Below, piece after piece: positions 1 through 9,241 of a stretch of DNA of 64,000 nucleotides. Numbering within the stretch: position 1 is the stretch's first letter; each line of letters starts with the position of its first letter. A program made the position numbers and the translations under genes. Below the pieces are notes generated by a model. It worked only from the letters and a program-made list of their open reading frames with translations. It searched no databases and was not told where the DNA came from. Source of the DNA: an uncultured Bacteroidales bacterium (GTDB lineage: Bacteria; Bacteroidota; Bacteroidia; Bacteroidales; Muribaculaceae); the NCBI GenBank assembly GCA_902786725.1, contig CADADP010000004.1, positions 40,371 to 104,370 on the forward strand. The letters are read 5' to 3'.

Positions 1-1023
1 AAGATGGTGACCGGTGACACCGAGGTTACCGCGCGTGAGATAGGAAGGTTGACAGGCATTTGCGAAGCCGACGAGGGCCCGGAAAGTTTTGTTACCGGAG
101 CTGAATTCGCGGCGATGGACGACGCTGAGGCACGCAAGCGTGTGAGCAAGATAAAGGTTATGTCGCGGGCTCGGCCCGATGACAAGTCGCGACTTGTGCG
201 GCTATTACAGGAGAATGATGAGGTGGTGGCAGTGACCGGCGACGGCACTAACGACGCGCCGGCGCTGAACGCAGCGCAGGTGGGACTGTCGATGGGCTCG
301 GGAACCGCTGTGGCGAAAGAGGCGAGCGATATCACGATAATAGACGATTCGTTCACGAGTATAAACAGGGCCGTGATGTGGGGCCGTTCGCTCTACAAGA
401 ACATCCAGCGATTTCTGGTGTTCCAGCTCACGGTGAACGTGGCGGCGTGCCTGATAGTGACAGTGTGCTCGTTCTTCAGTGAGCAGTCGCCGCTGACGGT
501 GACCCAGATGCTGTGGGTGAATCTGATAATGGACACGCTGGCCGCGCTGGCATTGGCATCGTTGCCGCCACAAGAGAGCGTTATGAGCGATAGTCCGCGC
601 AAGCCGTCGGAGGCAATAATCACCCGCCAGATGAGGCGATTTATAGCGGTGATGAGTGTGCCTATAGCCGTGGTGATGTCGGCACTGTTCTTCTGCTTTT
701 GGCGCACGGCCAACATTAATGCTCACGAAATGAGCATATTCTTCTCTGTGTTTGTGTTTGTGCAGGTGTGGAATATGCTGAATGCCCGCCGATTCGACGG
801 CGGAGCCGGGCTGCTAAGCGACTGGAAGGCGAGCAAGGTGTTTGGCGGCGTGCTGCTGCTGATAGTGGTGTGCCAGATTATGATAGTACAGCTGGGAGGC
901 CAGGTGTTCTCGGTGGTACCGCTTACGCTGAAGGAGTGGCTGATGATAATAGTGGGCACTATGCCGGTGCTGCTTGTGGGAATGCCTCTGACCCTGAAGC
1001 CGGAGAAGAAGCGTGGCCGCTGA
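1..1023 (+). CDS. P-type Ca2+-transporting ATPase, C-terminal part (5' end outside window)
   Basis: This is the C-terminal half of a P-type cation pump; the reading frame is already open at base 1, so the phosphorylation motif DKTGT lies upstream of the window. Counting from the first in-frame Met (base 4), the sequence holds MVTGDT (1-6), the stretch ARPDDKSRLV and the hinge motif TGDGTNDAPAL (78-88), which binds Mg2+/ATP in the P domain. At least five membrane segments follow. The segment containing LWVNLIMDTLAALALA resembles M6 of plasma-membrane-type Ca2+ pumps, where the N and D residues bind Ca2+. Ca2+ export is therefore the best guess, though other cations are possible. Isoleucine is often encoded by ATA, as in the other rightward genes of the first 15 kb. 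The next gene begins 57 bases downstream. Confidence 0.9.
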   Translation, partial: KMVTGDTEVTAREIGRLTGICEADEGPESFVTGAEFAAMDDAEARKRVSKIKVMSRARPDDKSRLVRLLQENDEVVAVTGDGTNDAPALNAAQVGLSMGSGTAVAKEASDITIIDDSFTSINRAVMWGRSLYKNIQRFLVFQLTVNVAACLIVTVCSFFSEQSPLTVTQMLWVNLIMDTLAALALASLPPQESVMSDSPRKPSEAIITRQMRRFIAVMSVPIAVVMSALFFCFWRTANINAHEMSIFFSVFVFVQVWNMLNARRFDGGAGLLSDWKASKVFGGVLLLIVVCQIMIVQLGGQVFSVVPLTLKEWLMIIVGTMPVLLVGMPLTLKPEKKRGR

Positions 1024-1080
1024 ACATGTGCTGAATGTGATGTGAATGAATGTAAACTTAAAAGAAGACTGAATAGAACA

Positions 1081-2163
1081 ATGAAAGTAAGGATTTTTTT
1101 AACAGTGACGTTGCTGATGGGAACTATTATGGCGAGTGCGCAGACCAGAGAAGAACGAGCCAATAGACTGAAGGTTTATGGCTTGGAGACGTGCGTGGAT
1201 AACCCGGTGTTCACCATTCCACCCCATGAGATGAGTGAGGCCGCGCAGGAAGCGGCCGGTCCGGCCGGAGTGTGCCGGAACGATGGAGTGGCATATACAT
1301 CGAAGAGTCTGCAATTCGGCGGTGAGTGGCATTTTGCGCCCAAACTGCCGTACTGTGACGAGGAGAAGAAGGTGCTACCCAAAGTGGTGTGCGTGCCGCA
1401 CATTCAAGAAGCGAGTGCCAACGCTATGGTGCTGAAAGTGATGGCATGGAAGACCCCGACGTGTGGCGCGGTGGTGGTGTACCGCCTGTTTGTATATGGC
1501 GTGGATCACTTTGTGGCGACGTATGACAGCAGTGGCAAGCTTGTGGATGCGATGTACATTAATGGAGACAATGAGGTTGATGAGATGTTCGCTGCGAAGA
1601 ATAATGGCAGTTTCAAGACTTCGAAATTCGGGGCAAGCACTATCCTTGAGCGGAGCGATGACGGCAAGCACTTCTTTGTGCGCCACCGGAAAATCTATGA
1701 TAAGCTGAAAGGAGACGTGAAAGAAACGTCGGCTTGGGCCGAGATAAAGGAATGTTTTAGTGTGGGAGTTGACGGGCTAATCGTTACCGACTCGGTGGTG
1801 ACTAACGATGAATTTCCGGCAGTGAACGCGAAGGCGATGGAATTGTACAAACTGCGAGCCATGCCGCTGAGCGCGAAGGGCTACATGAGTAAGCACTGCA
1901 AGTTGGCGACCACACTGAAAGGGACAGAACTGGAGTTGTCGTTTATGCGCTGGAACTACCTGAAGGTGATAAGTGACGCGGAGGCATTTCTGGGCTGGTG
2001 CAAGCGAAATCCCAAGGCCTCGGTAAATATAGCTTATTACCTGAATCTGGTTAAGGATAACGGCGATGGCGAGATTAAGGCGATGCACTTGCGAAGTAAG
2101 GTTGCCTGTTTGCCACAGGGTTTGCGAACCTACTGGAGCAGGAGACTGAAGCTTGACCAATAA
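1081..2163 (+). CDS. Exported protein of unknown function
   Basis: A 360-residue protein that I do not recognise. I place the start at 1081 because it gives a clean signal peptide (MKVRIF, then a hydrophobic run ending ASAQ); an earlier in-frame ATG at 1042 would add 13 charged residues in front of it. The mature part has several Cys residues, including one near the start of the mature chain (ETCVDNP) and one in LPYCDEEKK, which may form disulfides. No membrane segment or repeat is visible after the signal. It lies 57 bases behind the P-type ATPase on the same strand and may share its transcript. A bidirectional hairpin terminator follows at 2239-2275. Periplasmic or outer-membrane location is inferred from the signal peptide only. 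Confidence 0.6.
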   Translation: MKVRIFLTVTLLMGTIMASAQTREERANRLKVYGLETCVDNPVFTIPPHEMSEAAQEAAGPAGVCRNDGVAYTSKSLQFGGEWHFAPKLPYCDEEKKVLPKVVCVPHIQEASANAMVLKVMAWKTPTCGAVVVYRLFVYGVDHFVATYDSSGKLVDAMYINGDNEVDEMFAAKNNGSFKTSKFGASTILERSDDGKHFFVRHRKIYDKLKGDVKETSAWAEIKECFSVGVDGLIVTDSVVTNDEFPAVNAKAMELYKLRAMPLSAKGYMSKHCKLATTLKGTELELSFMRWNYLKVISDAEAFLGWCKRNPKASVNIAYYLNLVKDNGDGEIKAMHLRSKVACLPQGLRTYWSRRLKLDQ

Positions 2164-2238
2164 GTTGTTTCCGGAGTAAAACAGGAAAGGAAGGAAATGC
2201 GATGCCGGGCAAGCCAAAAGCGAGCTCGAATGAAATAT

Positions 2239-2275
2239 AAGAAGCGGCAGTTCTGTCACAGAATGGCCGCTTCTT
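2239..2275. terminator. Bidirectional hairpin terminator
   Basis: A 10-bp perfect stem (AAGAAGCGGC / GCCGCTTCTT) encloses a second stem (TTCTG / CAGAA). It sits between the convergent ends of the unknown exported gene (stop 2163) and glpC (stop 2414), so it can serve both. Confidence 0.75.
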
Positions 2276-2413
2276 GTGGAATTTATAAAGGGGATATTAT
2301 AAATTGGTTTCTTGTTGATTGCGAAGCAAAGGTAAATTTAATTTTGTAACTGTGCAAGGATGTGTTCAGTTTTTTCTGAATAAATATTCACATTGTAACG
2401 AAGTTGTAATATC

Positions 2414-3652
2414 TTAGTCGTCAAGAGCCATAGCGAGTACTTCGATTGGGTGGAGAACCCGGGCTCCGGTGGCGGCTTCGATCTGTTGTTTGCACATTTC
2501 ACAGTCGGTGACCACGACATCGGCTTCGGCCTCGCGAATGGCTTGAAATAGCGGCTCGCCGATTTTGAGGCTTCGCCGATAGTTCTCTGTTTTGAAGCCA
2601 TAGGTTCCGGCCATTCCGCAGCAAAGCGAGTCGAGCATGATGAGTTGCACGCCCGGAATCATTCTCAGCAGCGACGAGGAGTAGAACGACCATCCCAGTT
2701 TTTCCATGTGGCAAGCCGAGTGGTATGCGATGCGCAATTTAAAGTCGGGCTTGACAGGTGGCAGTATCAGTTCACCGTCTTCGATTTTTTTGTAGATAAA
2801 TCGAGTGGCGAGCGAAATTTTGTCACGCACATCGTGGTTGTCGAGCCCGAGAACGAAGTTGTATTCGTCGCGAATAGTGAAAGTGCACGTGGAACTGGTG
2901 GTGAGCACAATGGGGACTTGCTGCGAGGTGAGACGCAGCTGGTTGAGGTTGTGGAACGCGAGTTTAAGAGCTTTTTGCGGCATGCCATTGGCCATGAAAG
3001 GGTTTCCACAGCATTTCTCGTCGTTGATGAGCGTTACGCCAAATCCGAGTTTGTTCATCACGTTTACGAAGGCGATGCCGGGAGCTGTGTCGTTATAGTT
3101 GACGTGACATCCGTGGAAGTAGGCCACCTGCTGAGAGAATCCGGACTGTTTCTTGGCGGCGTTTTTCTCGAACCACTTTTCGAATGTGACACGGGCGTAG
3201 GTGGGGAATGCGAAGTGCCTGTCGATACCCAGCATTCTGTGCTTGTACTCCTTGGTGGTTTTGAGAGAGAGGATGGTGTTGAATGCCGGGGTGAGTCGGG
3301 TGGCGATTTTGCCCACGAGGTCGGTGCTGGCGAGTAGTCGCGCGCGGATTCCCGGTTTGTGCTTGCTGTTTTGCAGACGCGCGCGCTGAATGATGTCGCC
3401 GATTCTCACGTCGTGAGGACATGCGACTTCGCACCGCTTGCAGTTGAGGCAAAGCTTGAGTGAATCGTCGGTGAAACGCGGGTTTTTAAGTCGGTAACGT
3501 TCGCCGTCGGGACCGGCCTGTTTTGGTCCCGGGAAGAGCGGTTCCACAGCCGAAACCGGGCAGTAAACGGTGCAGATGGAGCACTTGAGGCACTGCTCAA
3601 AATTGTTGTCGCTGATGCTGCTTATGAAGAAGTTATGAGTTGCTTTGCTCAT
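2414..3652 (-). CDS. glpC: Anaerobic glycerol-3-phosphate dehydrogenase subunit C
   Basis: GlpC is the iron-sulfur subunit that carries electrons from GlpAB to the membrane quinone pool. The 412-residue protein has two 4Fe-4S ferredoxin motifs, C21-x2-C-x2-C-x3-CP (CLKCSICTVYCP) and C68-x2-C-x2-C-x3-CP (CLNCKRCEVACP), followed by two cysteine-rich CCG domains with CCGNPFMANG and CCGMAGTYGF, the heterodisulfide-reductase-like fold. Length and domain order match the family. It is the last gene of the leftward glpABC operon and starts 9 bases after the glpB stop. A bidirectional terminator lies downstream. Confidence 0.95.
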   Translation of the reverse strand: MSKATHNFFISSISDNNFEQCLKCSICTVYCPVSAVEPLFPGPKQAGPDGERYRLKNPRFTDDSLKLCLNCKRCEVACPHDVRIGDIIQRARLQNSKHKPGIRARLLASTDLVGKIATRLTPAFNTILSLKTTKEYKHRMLGIDRHFAFPTYARVTFEKWFEKNAAKKQSGFSQQVAYFHGCHVNYNDTAPGIAFVNVMNKLGFGVTLINDEKCCGNPFMANGMPQKALKLAFHNLNQLRLTSQQVPIVLTTSSTCTFTIRDEYNFVLGLDNHDVRDKISLATRFIYKKIEDGELILPPVKPDFKLRIAYHSACHMEKLGWSFYSSSLLRMIPGVQLIMLDSLCCGMAGTYGFKTENYRRSLKIGEPLFQAIREAEADVVVTDCEMCKQQIEAATGARVLHPIEVLAMALDD

Positions 3653-3661
3653 GAGACAGAT

Positions 3662-4915
3662 TTAAATGTTGTGAGAAATAATATCGTTAGCCGCGAAAAG
3701 TGCGGTAATCATATCCACTCCGGTGGAGTCGGCCAGCGAGATGGGGTTGTGTCCGCTTAACACGGCTCCTATGGCCCATAGATTGGGGACGATGTGTCCG
3801 TTGATGGCAGGATGAAGCGAGCTGTCGGTATGCACGCCAAACTCCATGTAGGGTTGTGGGTCGTTGAGCCGAGGCGAAGTCCATGAGTCACGGCCCTGTG
3901 TGGCATCCACGTCGAGGTTCATAATAGGCTCTATTATGCTGTCTTGAGTGGCCACGAGACCATTTCCCATGAATGAGCCTGTGGCGAGGATGAAGTTGTC
4001 GGCGGAGAGTTTCTGGTCGGGGAGGTTAGATGCGGTGACGCTGGCGATACGGTCGGCAGAGAAGTTGGCTTTCCTCACGGTGCTGCCGAGCATGAACGTT
4101 CCACCCAGATTGAGAAATCGCTTGCGAAGTCGTGTCTGAAGCCGCACTCCGGTTACGGCCGGAGGCAGAGTGGATACGCAGAAGAGCGGTCGTGTGACCA
4201 TTCGCCGCAGGTATTTCAGATTGTTGTCGTCGGCGATGCCGATAACCGCGGGTATGAGAATAGCCTCTTCGCCCGAGATGGCACGGTTAATTTCGACCGA
4301 TAGTTGGTCGATGGCCGCTTGTTCCGAGAGGATGCGTGCGATATTTGTTGCCCTCATTTCGGTTTGGCTGGTGCGCAGGTTCTCGATTGCCGGAGTTCTG
4401 ACCTCGGCCACGTTGCACTCAAGTCCGCACTGCTGCAGTCCGTGGCGAAGCAGCGCGATGGGGAAATCGATGTATCCGGCTATGCTCACGAGCAGCACAC
4501 GCCGGAACGGGAATGATAGTTGAGAGTCGGCAGTGATGTAGTCGTCGAGAGTGAGCCATGCCGGCTTGGGGATACCCAGTGGCGAGATGCGGTAGTGGTT
4601 GGCCTCCGCGTTGCCGCGAACCTTGATGCCGGCTGCGGCGAGCAGTTCTTGCGCATGTGGCGCGAATTGCCTAAGGGCCTGAGTGCCAATCACCTGATAG
4701 GGGTGAGAGGCCGGTAGTGACTCGCACTCTTGGAGAGGGGCAGTGACGACCGAGCCGTCGGGGTTGTAACCGAGCAGTTCCAGCGAGCCCGATGTGAAGT
4801 GTAGTCGGCTCTGCCCGGTGGCCAAAATAGCTACTCGCTGGCCTTGCTCGGCCAGAGTGATTCCGGCCGTGAGTCCGCTCAGACCGCCTCCTATTATGAT
4901 GGTGTTAAACTTCAT
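3662..4915 (-). CDS. glpB: Anaerobic glycerol-3-phosphate dehydrogenase subunit B
   Basis: GlpB is a flavin-binding subunit of the anaerobic glycerol-3-phosphate dehydrogenase. The 417-residue protein opens with an FAD-binding Rossmann motif (IIIGGGLSGLTAGITLAEQG, residues 5-24) and ends with the usual flavoprotein segment around SLADSTGVDM. Its start overlaps the end of glpA by 11 bases (4905-4915), which suggests translational coupling, and glpC starts 9 bases after its stop. Operon position and size agree with the E. coli glpABC order. Confidence 0.93.
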   Translation of the reverse strand: MKFNTIIIGGGLSGLTAGITLAEQGQRVAILATGQSRLHFTSGSLELLGYNPDGSVVTAPLQECESLPASHPYQVIGTQALRQFAPHAQELLAAAGIKVRGNAEANHYRISPLGIPKPAWLTLDDYITADSQLSFPFRRVLLVSIAGYIDFPIALLRHGLQQCGLECNVAEVRTPAIENLRTSQTEMRATNIARILSEQAAIDQLSVEINRAISGEEAILIPAVIGIADDNNLKYLRRMVTRPLFCVSTLPPAVTGVRLQTRLRKRFLNLGGTFMLGSTVRKANFSADRIASVTASNLPDQKLSADNFILATGSFMGNGLVATQDSIIEPIMNLDVDATQGRDSWTSPRLNDPQPYMEFGVHTDSSLHPAINGHIVPNLWAIGAVLSGHNPISLADSTGVDMITALFAANDIISHNI

Positions 4916-6557
4916 TCTGAGGGAGAGTAGAAGGTGTGGGTGAAGAAATCAAGTTTGTGCCGCAGAGGGCTTGATAAGTCAAGGCCGAAAGTTGCGCTTC
5001 GCTCAGAGTAGCGCCCCATGCTACGGGTCTAATGCCTTTCCAACGCTCGGAGAGGAAAGTGTTAAGGTCGGCGATGTGCTGCTCCGGTTTCCCATCTCGC
5101 TGGGCCATCATTGCGGCTGCCCGGCATGCGCACATCTTGCCTTGGCATGTGCCCATTCCCAGGCGTGTTCGTCGGCGTAGCCGTGCCAGAGAAGATGCTC
5201 TGAGTTGTGAAATGGCGTAATCAACCTCGGCGGTGCTGACGTGCTCACATTCGCACACGAGGGCGCGTTGCTCCGGTCTCTCGTCGTGAATCATATCGAT
5301 GCGGGAGCCATGCCGTCCTTCGGCCGCGCGGTGCGCGAAGCTGACGGGTTGCAAGAGCTCGTCTTCTTCGTTGGTCTCAGGGCCTGGTTCCGACCCGGGA
5401 AGAGGTGTGTCGGCTGTGGTGCATCGAGCCTTAGAGCCGAGTTTTTTGCAGACAAGGTCGGTGGCTTGCTGCGCCATGAGGCGATAGGTCATCATTTTGC
5501 CACCGGTGATGGTGATGAAGCCTTCTAAACCGTCGCGTAGTGCGTGGTCGATGCAGACGATGCCGCGACTGATGTCGCGTCCGGTTGCGGCTGAGTCGGC
5601 GGCCACAAGCGGCCTGATGCCGGCATAGGCGCGCAGAATGCGCGTTGATGCGAGTCGTGGCACGAGTTTCACGCCTTCTGAGAGAAGCAGATCCACTTCG
5701 TGGTTGGTGACGTGAGTATTGTCGATTTCGGTGAGCGGAACCCTGTCGCTGGTGGTTCCGAGCACGCACACGATGTCGTCCGGGACGAGGATGTCGCCGT
5801 TAGAAGGCTTGCGGCATCGGTTGATAACCATGTTGTTTACCCGGTGTCCGAATATGAGTAGGGCGCCGCGAGCCGGGAACATATTGAGCGTGACACCGGC
5901 AAGCTGTGCTATGTGCTGCCCCCATATTCCGGCGGCATTGACTATTACCGGAGCGTGAAACTCGGCGCGGTTGCCGTTTTCGTCGGTTGCCACTACACCC
6001 ACTGTGGCTGAGCCAGATGTGAGAATCCGGGTAACGGCATGGTGTGTGAGAATGGTGGCTCCGTGAGCCTCGGCGTCGAGCACATTGGCCAGAGTGAGGC
6101 GGAATGGGTCGATTGCGGCGTCGGGCACGCGCACCGCGCCAATTAAGTTGGGGTTCACGGCCGGCTCGAGCGCGATAGCCTCTCGAGTGGAGATAATTTC
6201 GGCATTGATGCCAGCTCCGACGCATGCATCAGCGAACCGGTGTTGATAGTTCAGGTCGTCGCCGGGTAGGGAGATAAACAAGCCGTCGGTTTCTTCAACA
6301 CAGTGGCGTGCGATGCGTCGGAGAATCAGGTTCTCGGCCATGCACTCGGCAGCATTGGCCGGGTCAGAGACGGCGTAGCGTGCTCCGCTATGCATGAGCC
6401 CGTGGTTGCGGCCAGTGGCTCCGTGGGTGATGTCGTATCTCTCAATGAGCAGGACTTTGAGGCCTCGCAGCGCGCAATCGCGCGCCACACCGGTACCGGT
6501 GATGCCACCACCGATGACAATTACGTGGAAAGAGTTGTTGTTGCGAGGGTTGCTCAT
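4905..6557 (-). CDS. glpA: Anaerobic glycerol-3-phosphate dehydrogenase subunit A
   Basis: GlpA is the catalytic FAD subunit oxidising sn-glycerol-3-phosphate to dihydroxyacetone phosphate. The 550-residue protein has the N-terminal FAD motif VIGGGITGTGVARDCALRG, the substrate-side segment GATGRNHGLMHSGARY, and a C-terminal BFD-like [2Fe-2S] domain with CECEHVS and GTCQGKMC. This domain order is typical of GlpA and separates it from the aerobic GlpD. It is the first gene of glpABC, with a well-matched promoter directly upstream (6581-6611). No glycerol kinase or facilitator gene is nearby, so the substrate may come from lipid turnover or from a distant glycerol locus. Confidence 0.95.
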   Translation of the reverse strand: MSNPRNNNSFHVIVIGGGITGTGVARDCALRGLKVLLIERYDITHGATGRNHGLMHSGARYAVSDPANAAECMAENLILRRIARHCVEETDGLFISLPGDDLNYQHRFADACVGAGINAEIISTREAIALEPAVNPNLIGAVRVPDAAIDPFRLTLANVLDAEAHGATILTHHAVTRILTSGSATVGVVATDENGNRAEFHAPVIVNAAGIWGQHIAQLAGVTLNMFPARGALLIFGHRVNNMVINRCRKPSNGDILVPDDIVCVLGTTSDRVPLTEIDNTHVTNHEVDLLLSEGVKLVPRLASTRILRAYAGIRPLVAADSAATGRDISRGIVCIDHALRDGLEGFITITGGKMMTYRLMAQQATDLVCKKLGSKARCTTADTPLPGSEPGPETNEEDELLQPVSFAHRAAEGRHGSRIDMIHDERPEQRALVCECEHVSTAEVDYAISQLRASSLARLRRRTRLGMGTCQGKMCACRAAAMMAQRDGKPEQHIADLNTFLSERWKGIRPVAWGATLSEAQLSALTYQALCGTNLISSPTPSTLPQNEV

Positions 6558-6580
6558 GTGGATAAAATGCTAATGAAAAA

Positions 6581-6611
6581 CAAAGTTAGTAAAGATTTTT
6601 GAGGAATGCAA
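6581..6611 (-). promoter_or_regulatory. Promoter of glpABC
   Basis: On the minus strand a TTG (-33) is followed after 20 bases by TAACTTTG (-7), the Bacteroidetes primary-sigma pattern. The expected transcription start lies about 15-20 bases before the glpA ATG, giving a short leader. Confidence 0.7.
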
Positions 6612-6621
6612 CAAGAAGTGG

Positions 6622-6647
6622 GGGATTCCGCTATGGGATTCCGCTAT
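6622..6647. repeat. Tandem duplication of a 13-base unit
   Basis: The unit GGGATTCCGCTAT occurs twice back to back in the region between glpA and the nuclease gene. No function is apparent. Confidence 0.8.
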
Positions 6648-6680
6648 GTGGCCGTGTGGCGGGAAGTGGTGAAAAGCAGA

Positions 6681-6745
6681 GGCGGCTTTCGGATAGGAAA
6701 GTCGCCCCATTGTCGCGTTAAAGAAGTTAAGCAGTTTCTTAACGC
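6681..6745 (-). terminator. Two hairpins downstream of the nuclease gene
   Basis: Two adjacent inverted repeats lie 3' of the nuclease stop (6776): GCGTTAA.GAA with TTCTTAACGC (6715-6745) and GGCGgCTTTC with GAAAGtCGCC (6681-6706). Neither has a strong T-run, so termination is likely but not certain. Confidence 0.5.
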
Positions 6746-6775
6746 TTTTGAGTGTGAGTTATCGTCAAGGCGGAT

Positions 6776-9172
6776 TTACTTGATAATAACCTTCTTGGAG
6801 TTGTCGTCGGCGCAAACCACGTAGATGCCGGCGGGCAGGGAGATGTTGTCGCGTCCGCTGACAGTGCACTTGTAAACGAGTCGAGCCTCCATGTCATAGA
6901 CTTCGAACTTAGTGGTCTTACCGGCCTCGAATATGAGGTTGTGTCCGCTCACGTATGCGTCCCAAGTCTGTCCGTCGATAACGTTGTCGATAACTGTAGA
7001 TACCTTGTAGTCGGTGATAGAGATGTCGTCCACATTGAAACGTCCACCGGCCGTTTTCTGTATTTTGAGGCGAACCGCTCCCTGAATGTTGACACCGGAG
7101 AAGGAGAGTTTTTCCCAATTCTCGTCGATTTCGAGGTCTTGAGCCACGATTTGCCAAGTGGTTCCGCCGTCGTTAGAGATGAGAACGTTGAACTTGGGAG
7201 TGGCTTCGCTTGCGCTCCACTTGGCGGCGTAGAACGAGATGGTTCCGGCGCCGTTAGGTTTATCGGCGAGCATTTCGATGCTTGAGTCGGCATTCTTGCC
7301 GAGTCGGCACGAGAGGCCACCGTTCTTGTGGCTATCGGCCCAAATGCCGGTATTGTTGAAGCTCCAGTTGCACATATTACCTTCCACTTCCTTAGTCCAG
7401 TAACCTCCGCTTGTGAGGTCTTCCCACTCTTCGAGGAATGTCTGAGGCTCGGCCACGATGCCGGTGATGGAGGCGTTGGTGCCGTCGAGTGTGTAGGTGC
7501 TGGCGGTGATGGTGCCGCTGAAAGTGCCGGCAGTGGCAGTGTTCTTGAGTCGGATGTAGAACGTTTCGCCGTCGGCGGCCATAGTGATGGAATTGCTCCA
7601 ATTGGCTTTGTCGAGGCTGAGTTCGAAGTTGCCGGTCACATCCACATCCACGTCCTCGGTGATATACTCAGTGTAAACCGACGACTCCAGAATGGGCGAA
7701 GCCTCGCCCGGAGCGCAAGAGATAATCATGCCTCCGGTGGGGATGGTGATGCCAATAATGGGTGTGGGCGCCAGTGTGGTAACAGTGATTACGTTCGACT
7801 CTATGGTGCTGTATGTGAGTTTGTAGCGATAAGTGGTGTTTGGCTCCAGCCCAGTAACGGTGTACTTGCCTGTGGAGGCTGTCACGTTCTTGGGATAGCC
7901 GCTTAGCAACTCTTCGGCATTGTCATAAACGTAGAGTTTGTAGGTTGCGCCGGCTCCGCTGACGTTGGTCCAGTTGGCAACGAACGAGGTTTCGGTTACG
8001 TTGGATGCGGCATTGGCGGGTATTCCGTCCACGGCCTGAGCCGACAGATTTACCACTGCGCTAACCTCGCTGCTGCTGATGGTGAGTGTGGCGGTGTTGG
8101 TTCCGGCAACGGTTGTGATGTATTTAACTGTAAGGGTTGTTCCTGCATTGGCGTTGGCAGCGGTGATTGTCGTCACGCCGGAGGTGGAGAAATGGTTGCT
8201 GCCGCTGAGCGAAACAGTGAGGTTTTTAGTAAGGTTGGCTCCCTTGACGGTGATGGTGGAAGTTACCTCAGTGTTGATGGATATAACGCCGAAATTGATT
8301 GCCGATGTGGCACTGGGCGAAGTGAGGACAGGTTCGGTGGAAACTCCGCCGGGTACCCAGCCCACGGTCTTCTGGTTGCCCCAGATGTGCTCGGCCAGTT
8401 CTGGGTAGTCGATAAACGGGTTGCGGTTTTTCTGCTTTGCGTATGCAGCGTCGTTGCGCTTAGTTTCCTTTTCGCTGACAGGGTCGTTGCGGTGCCATTC
8501 CAGGAGCATATTCAGAGCCCAATTGGAGAACACCGGGTACTTGTTGCCGGCGAGCATTTCGCTGTTCCACGACGAGATGAGGTTGTTGTAGCATGTGGCC
8601 ATGTAGAAGTAGGTGCGAGCGAAGTCGCCCTTGAACTCATCGTCGGGTTCCCACACCTTGCCGGAGTATCCGCTGTAGGTGCTGGTTCCAAGTCGTCCGC
8701 GTCCTGTATATCCATTGCTTTTGTTCACGAGTCGTACTCCGTCTGCGCAAACCCCAAACGGGAAATTGCTACGTTGGTTATTGACATAACCGTCGGTGGG
8801 ATAGAGGTGGAATATGTCGGAGTAGCAATCGTTTTTGTTGCCTCCCCACCAGCTCTTGGGGAATGAGTGCTCGCGGTTGACGCAGTCGCCCACGTTGCTA
8901 TAGCTACCGCACTTCTTGAAGCTGGATGCCTTCCATGGTGTGGTGGAATACATGTCGATCAGGTAGCCGTTTTCGACGTCGGTGGTTTGATAGGCGTCCC
9001 AGAGTCCGTCGTAACCGATGTTAGTGTGGCTGTTAATCTTGTTGTAGAGAGCGGTGAGCAGGGTTTGTCCGTACTTGCCTTCGGCTGTGGAGTAGTACCC
9101 TGAAGGAATAGCCGCTTGGATAGCGTTGAACGCGATGAGGCATGCGAAGATGCCGGTTAGATAACGTTTCAT
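6776..9172 (-). CDS. Secreted endonuclease I-family nuclease with FN3 and C-terminal sorting domain
   Basis: A 798-residue secreted nuclease. Residues 1-20 form a signal peptide. The catalytic part carries the endonuclease I signature NREHSFPKSWWGG (99-111, containing the catalytic His) and HLYPTDGYVNNQRSNFPFG, as in periplasmic and extracellular EndA-like DNases. Next come an Ig-like stretch, a fibronectin type III-like module (around NVTETSFVANWTNVSG) and a jelly-roll-like module (TISFYAAKW to FNVDDISITDY). The C-terminus (FEVYDMEARLV to SKKVIIK) resembles a type IX secretion sorting domain. It probably degrades extracellular DNA at the cell surface; that role is inferred. It follows rlmN by 69 bases with no obvious promoter of its own, so it may be cotranscribed. 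Confidence 0.85.
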   Translation of the reverse strand: MKRYLTGIFACLIAFNAIQAAIPSGYYSTAEGKYGQTLLTALYNKINSHTNIGYDGLWDAYQTTDVENGYLIDMYSTTPWKASSFKKCGSYSNVGDCVNREHSFPKSWWGGNKNDCYSDIFHLYPTDGYVNNQRSNFPFGVCADGVRLVNKSNGYTGRGRLGTSTYSGYSGKVWEPDDEFKGDFARTYFYMATCYNNLISSWNSEMLAGNKYPVFSNWALNMLLEWHRNDPVSEKETKRNDAAYAKQKNRNPFIDYPELAEHIWGNQKTVGWVPGGVSTEPVLTSPSATSAINFGVISINTEVTSTITVKGANLTKNLTVSLSGSNHFSTSGVTTITAANANAGTTLTVKYITTVAGTNTATLTISSSEVSAVVNLSAQAVDGIPANAASNVTETSFVANWTNVSGAGATYKLYVYDNAEELLSGYPKNVTASTGKYTVTGLEPNTTYRYKLTYSTIESNVITVTTLAPTPIIGITIPTGGMIISCAPGEASPILESSVYTEYITEDVDVDVTGNFELSLDKANWSNSITMAADGETFYIRLKNTATAGTFSGTITASTYTLDGTNASITGIVAEPQTFLEEWEDLTSGGYWTKEVEGNMCNWSFNNTGIWADSHKNGGLSCRLGKNADSSIEMLADKPNGAGTISFYAAKWSASEATPKFNVLISNDGGTTWQIVAQDLEIDENWEKLSFSGVNIQGAVRLKIQKTAGGRFNVDDISITDYKVSTVIDNVIDGQTWDAYVSGHNLIFEAGKTTKFEVYDMEARLVYKCTVSGRDNISLPAGIYVVCADDNSKKVIIK

Positions 9173-9241
9173 CAGTTGATAATAGTTTTTTGAATTTTTA
9201 AGTATGTTAATGTTTGTTTTGAATTGCGGATTGAAGTGTCG

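Noticed and set aside
205-726. Long open frames on the minus strand inside the P-type ATPase gene
   Set aside because: They lie fully inside a well-matched gene, are rich in His, Arg and Gln, and show no protein-like motif; they are antisense shadows of GC-rich coding sequence.
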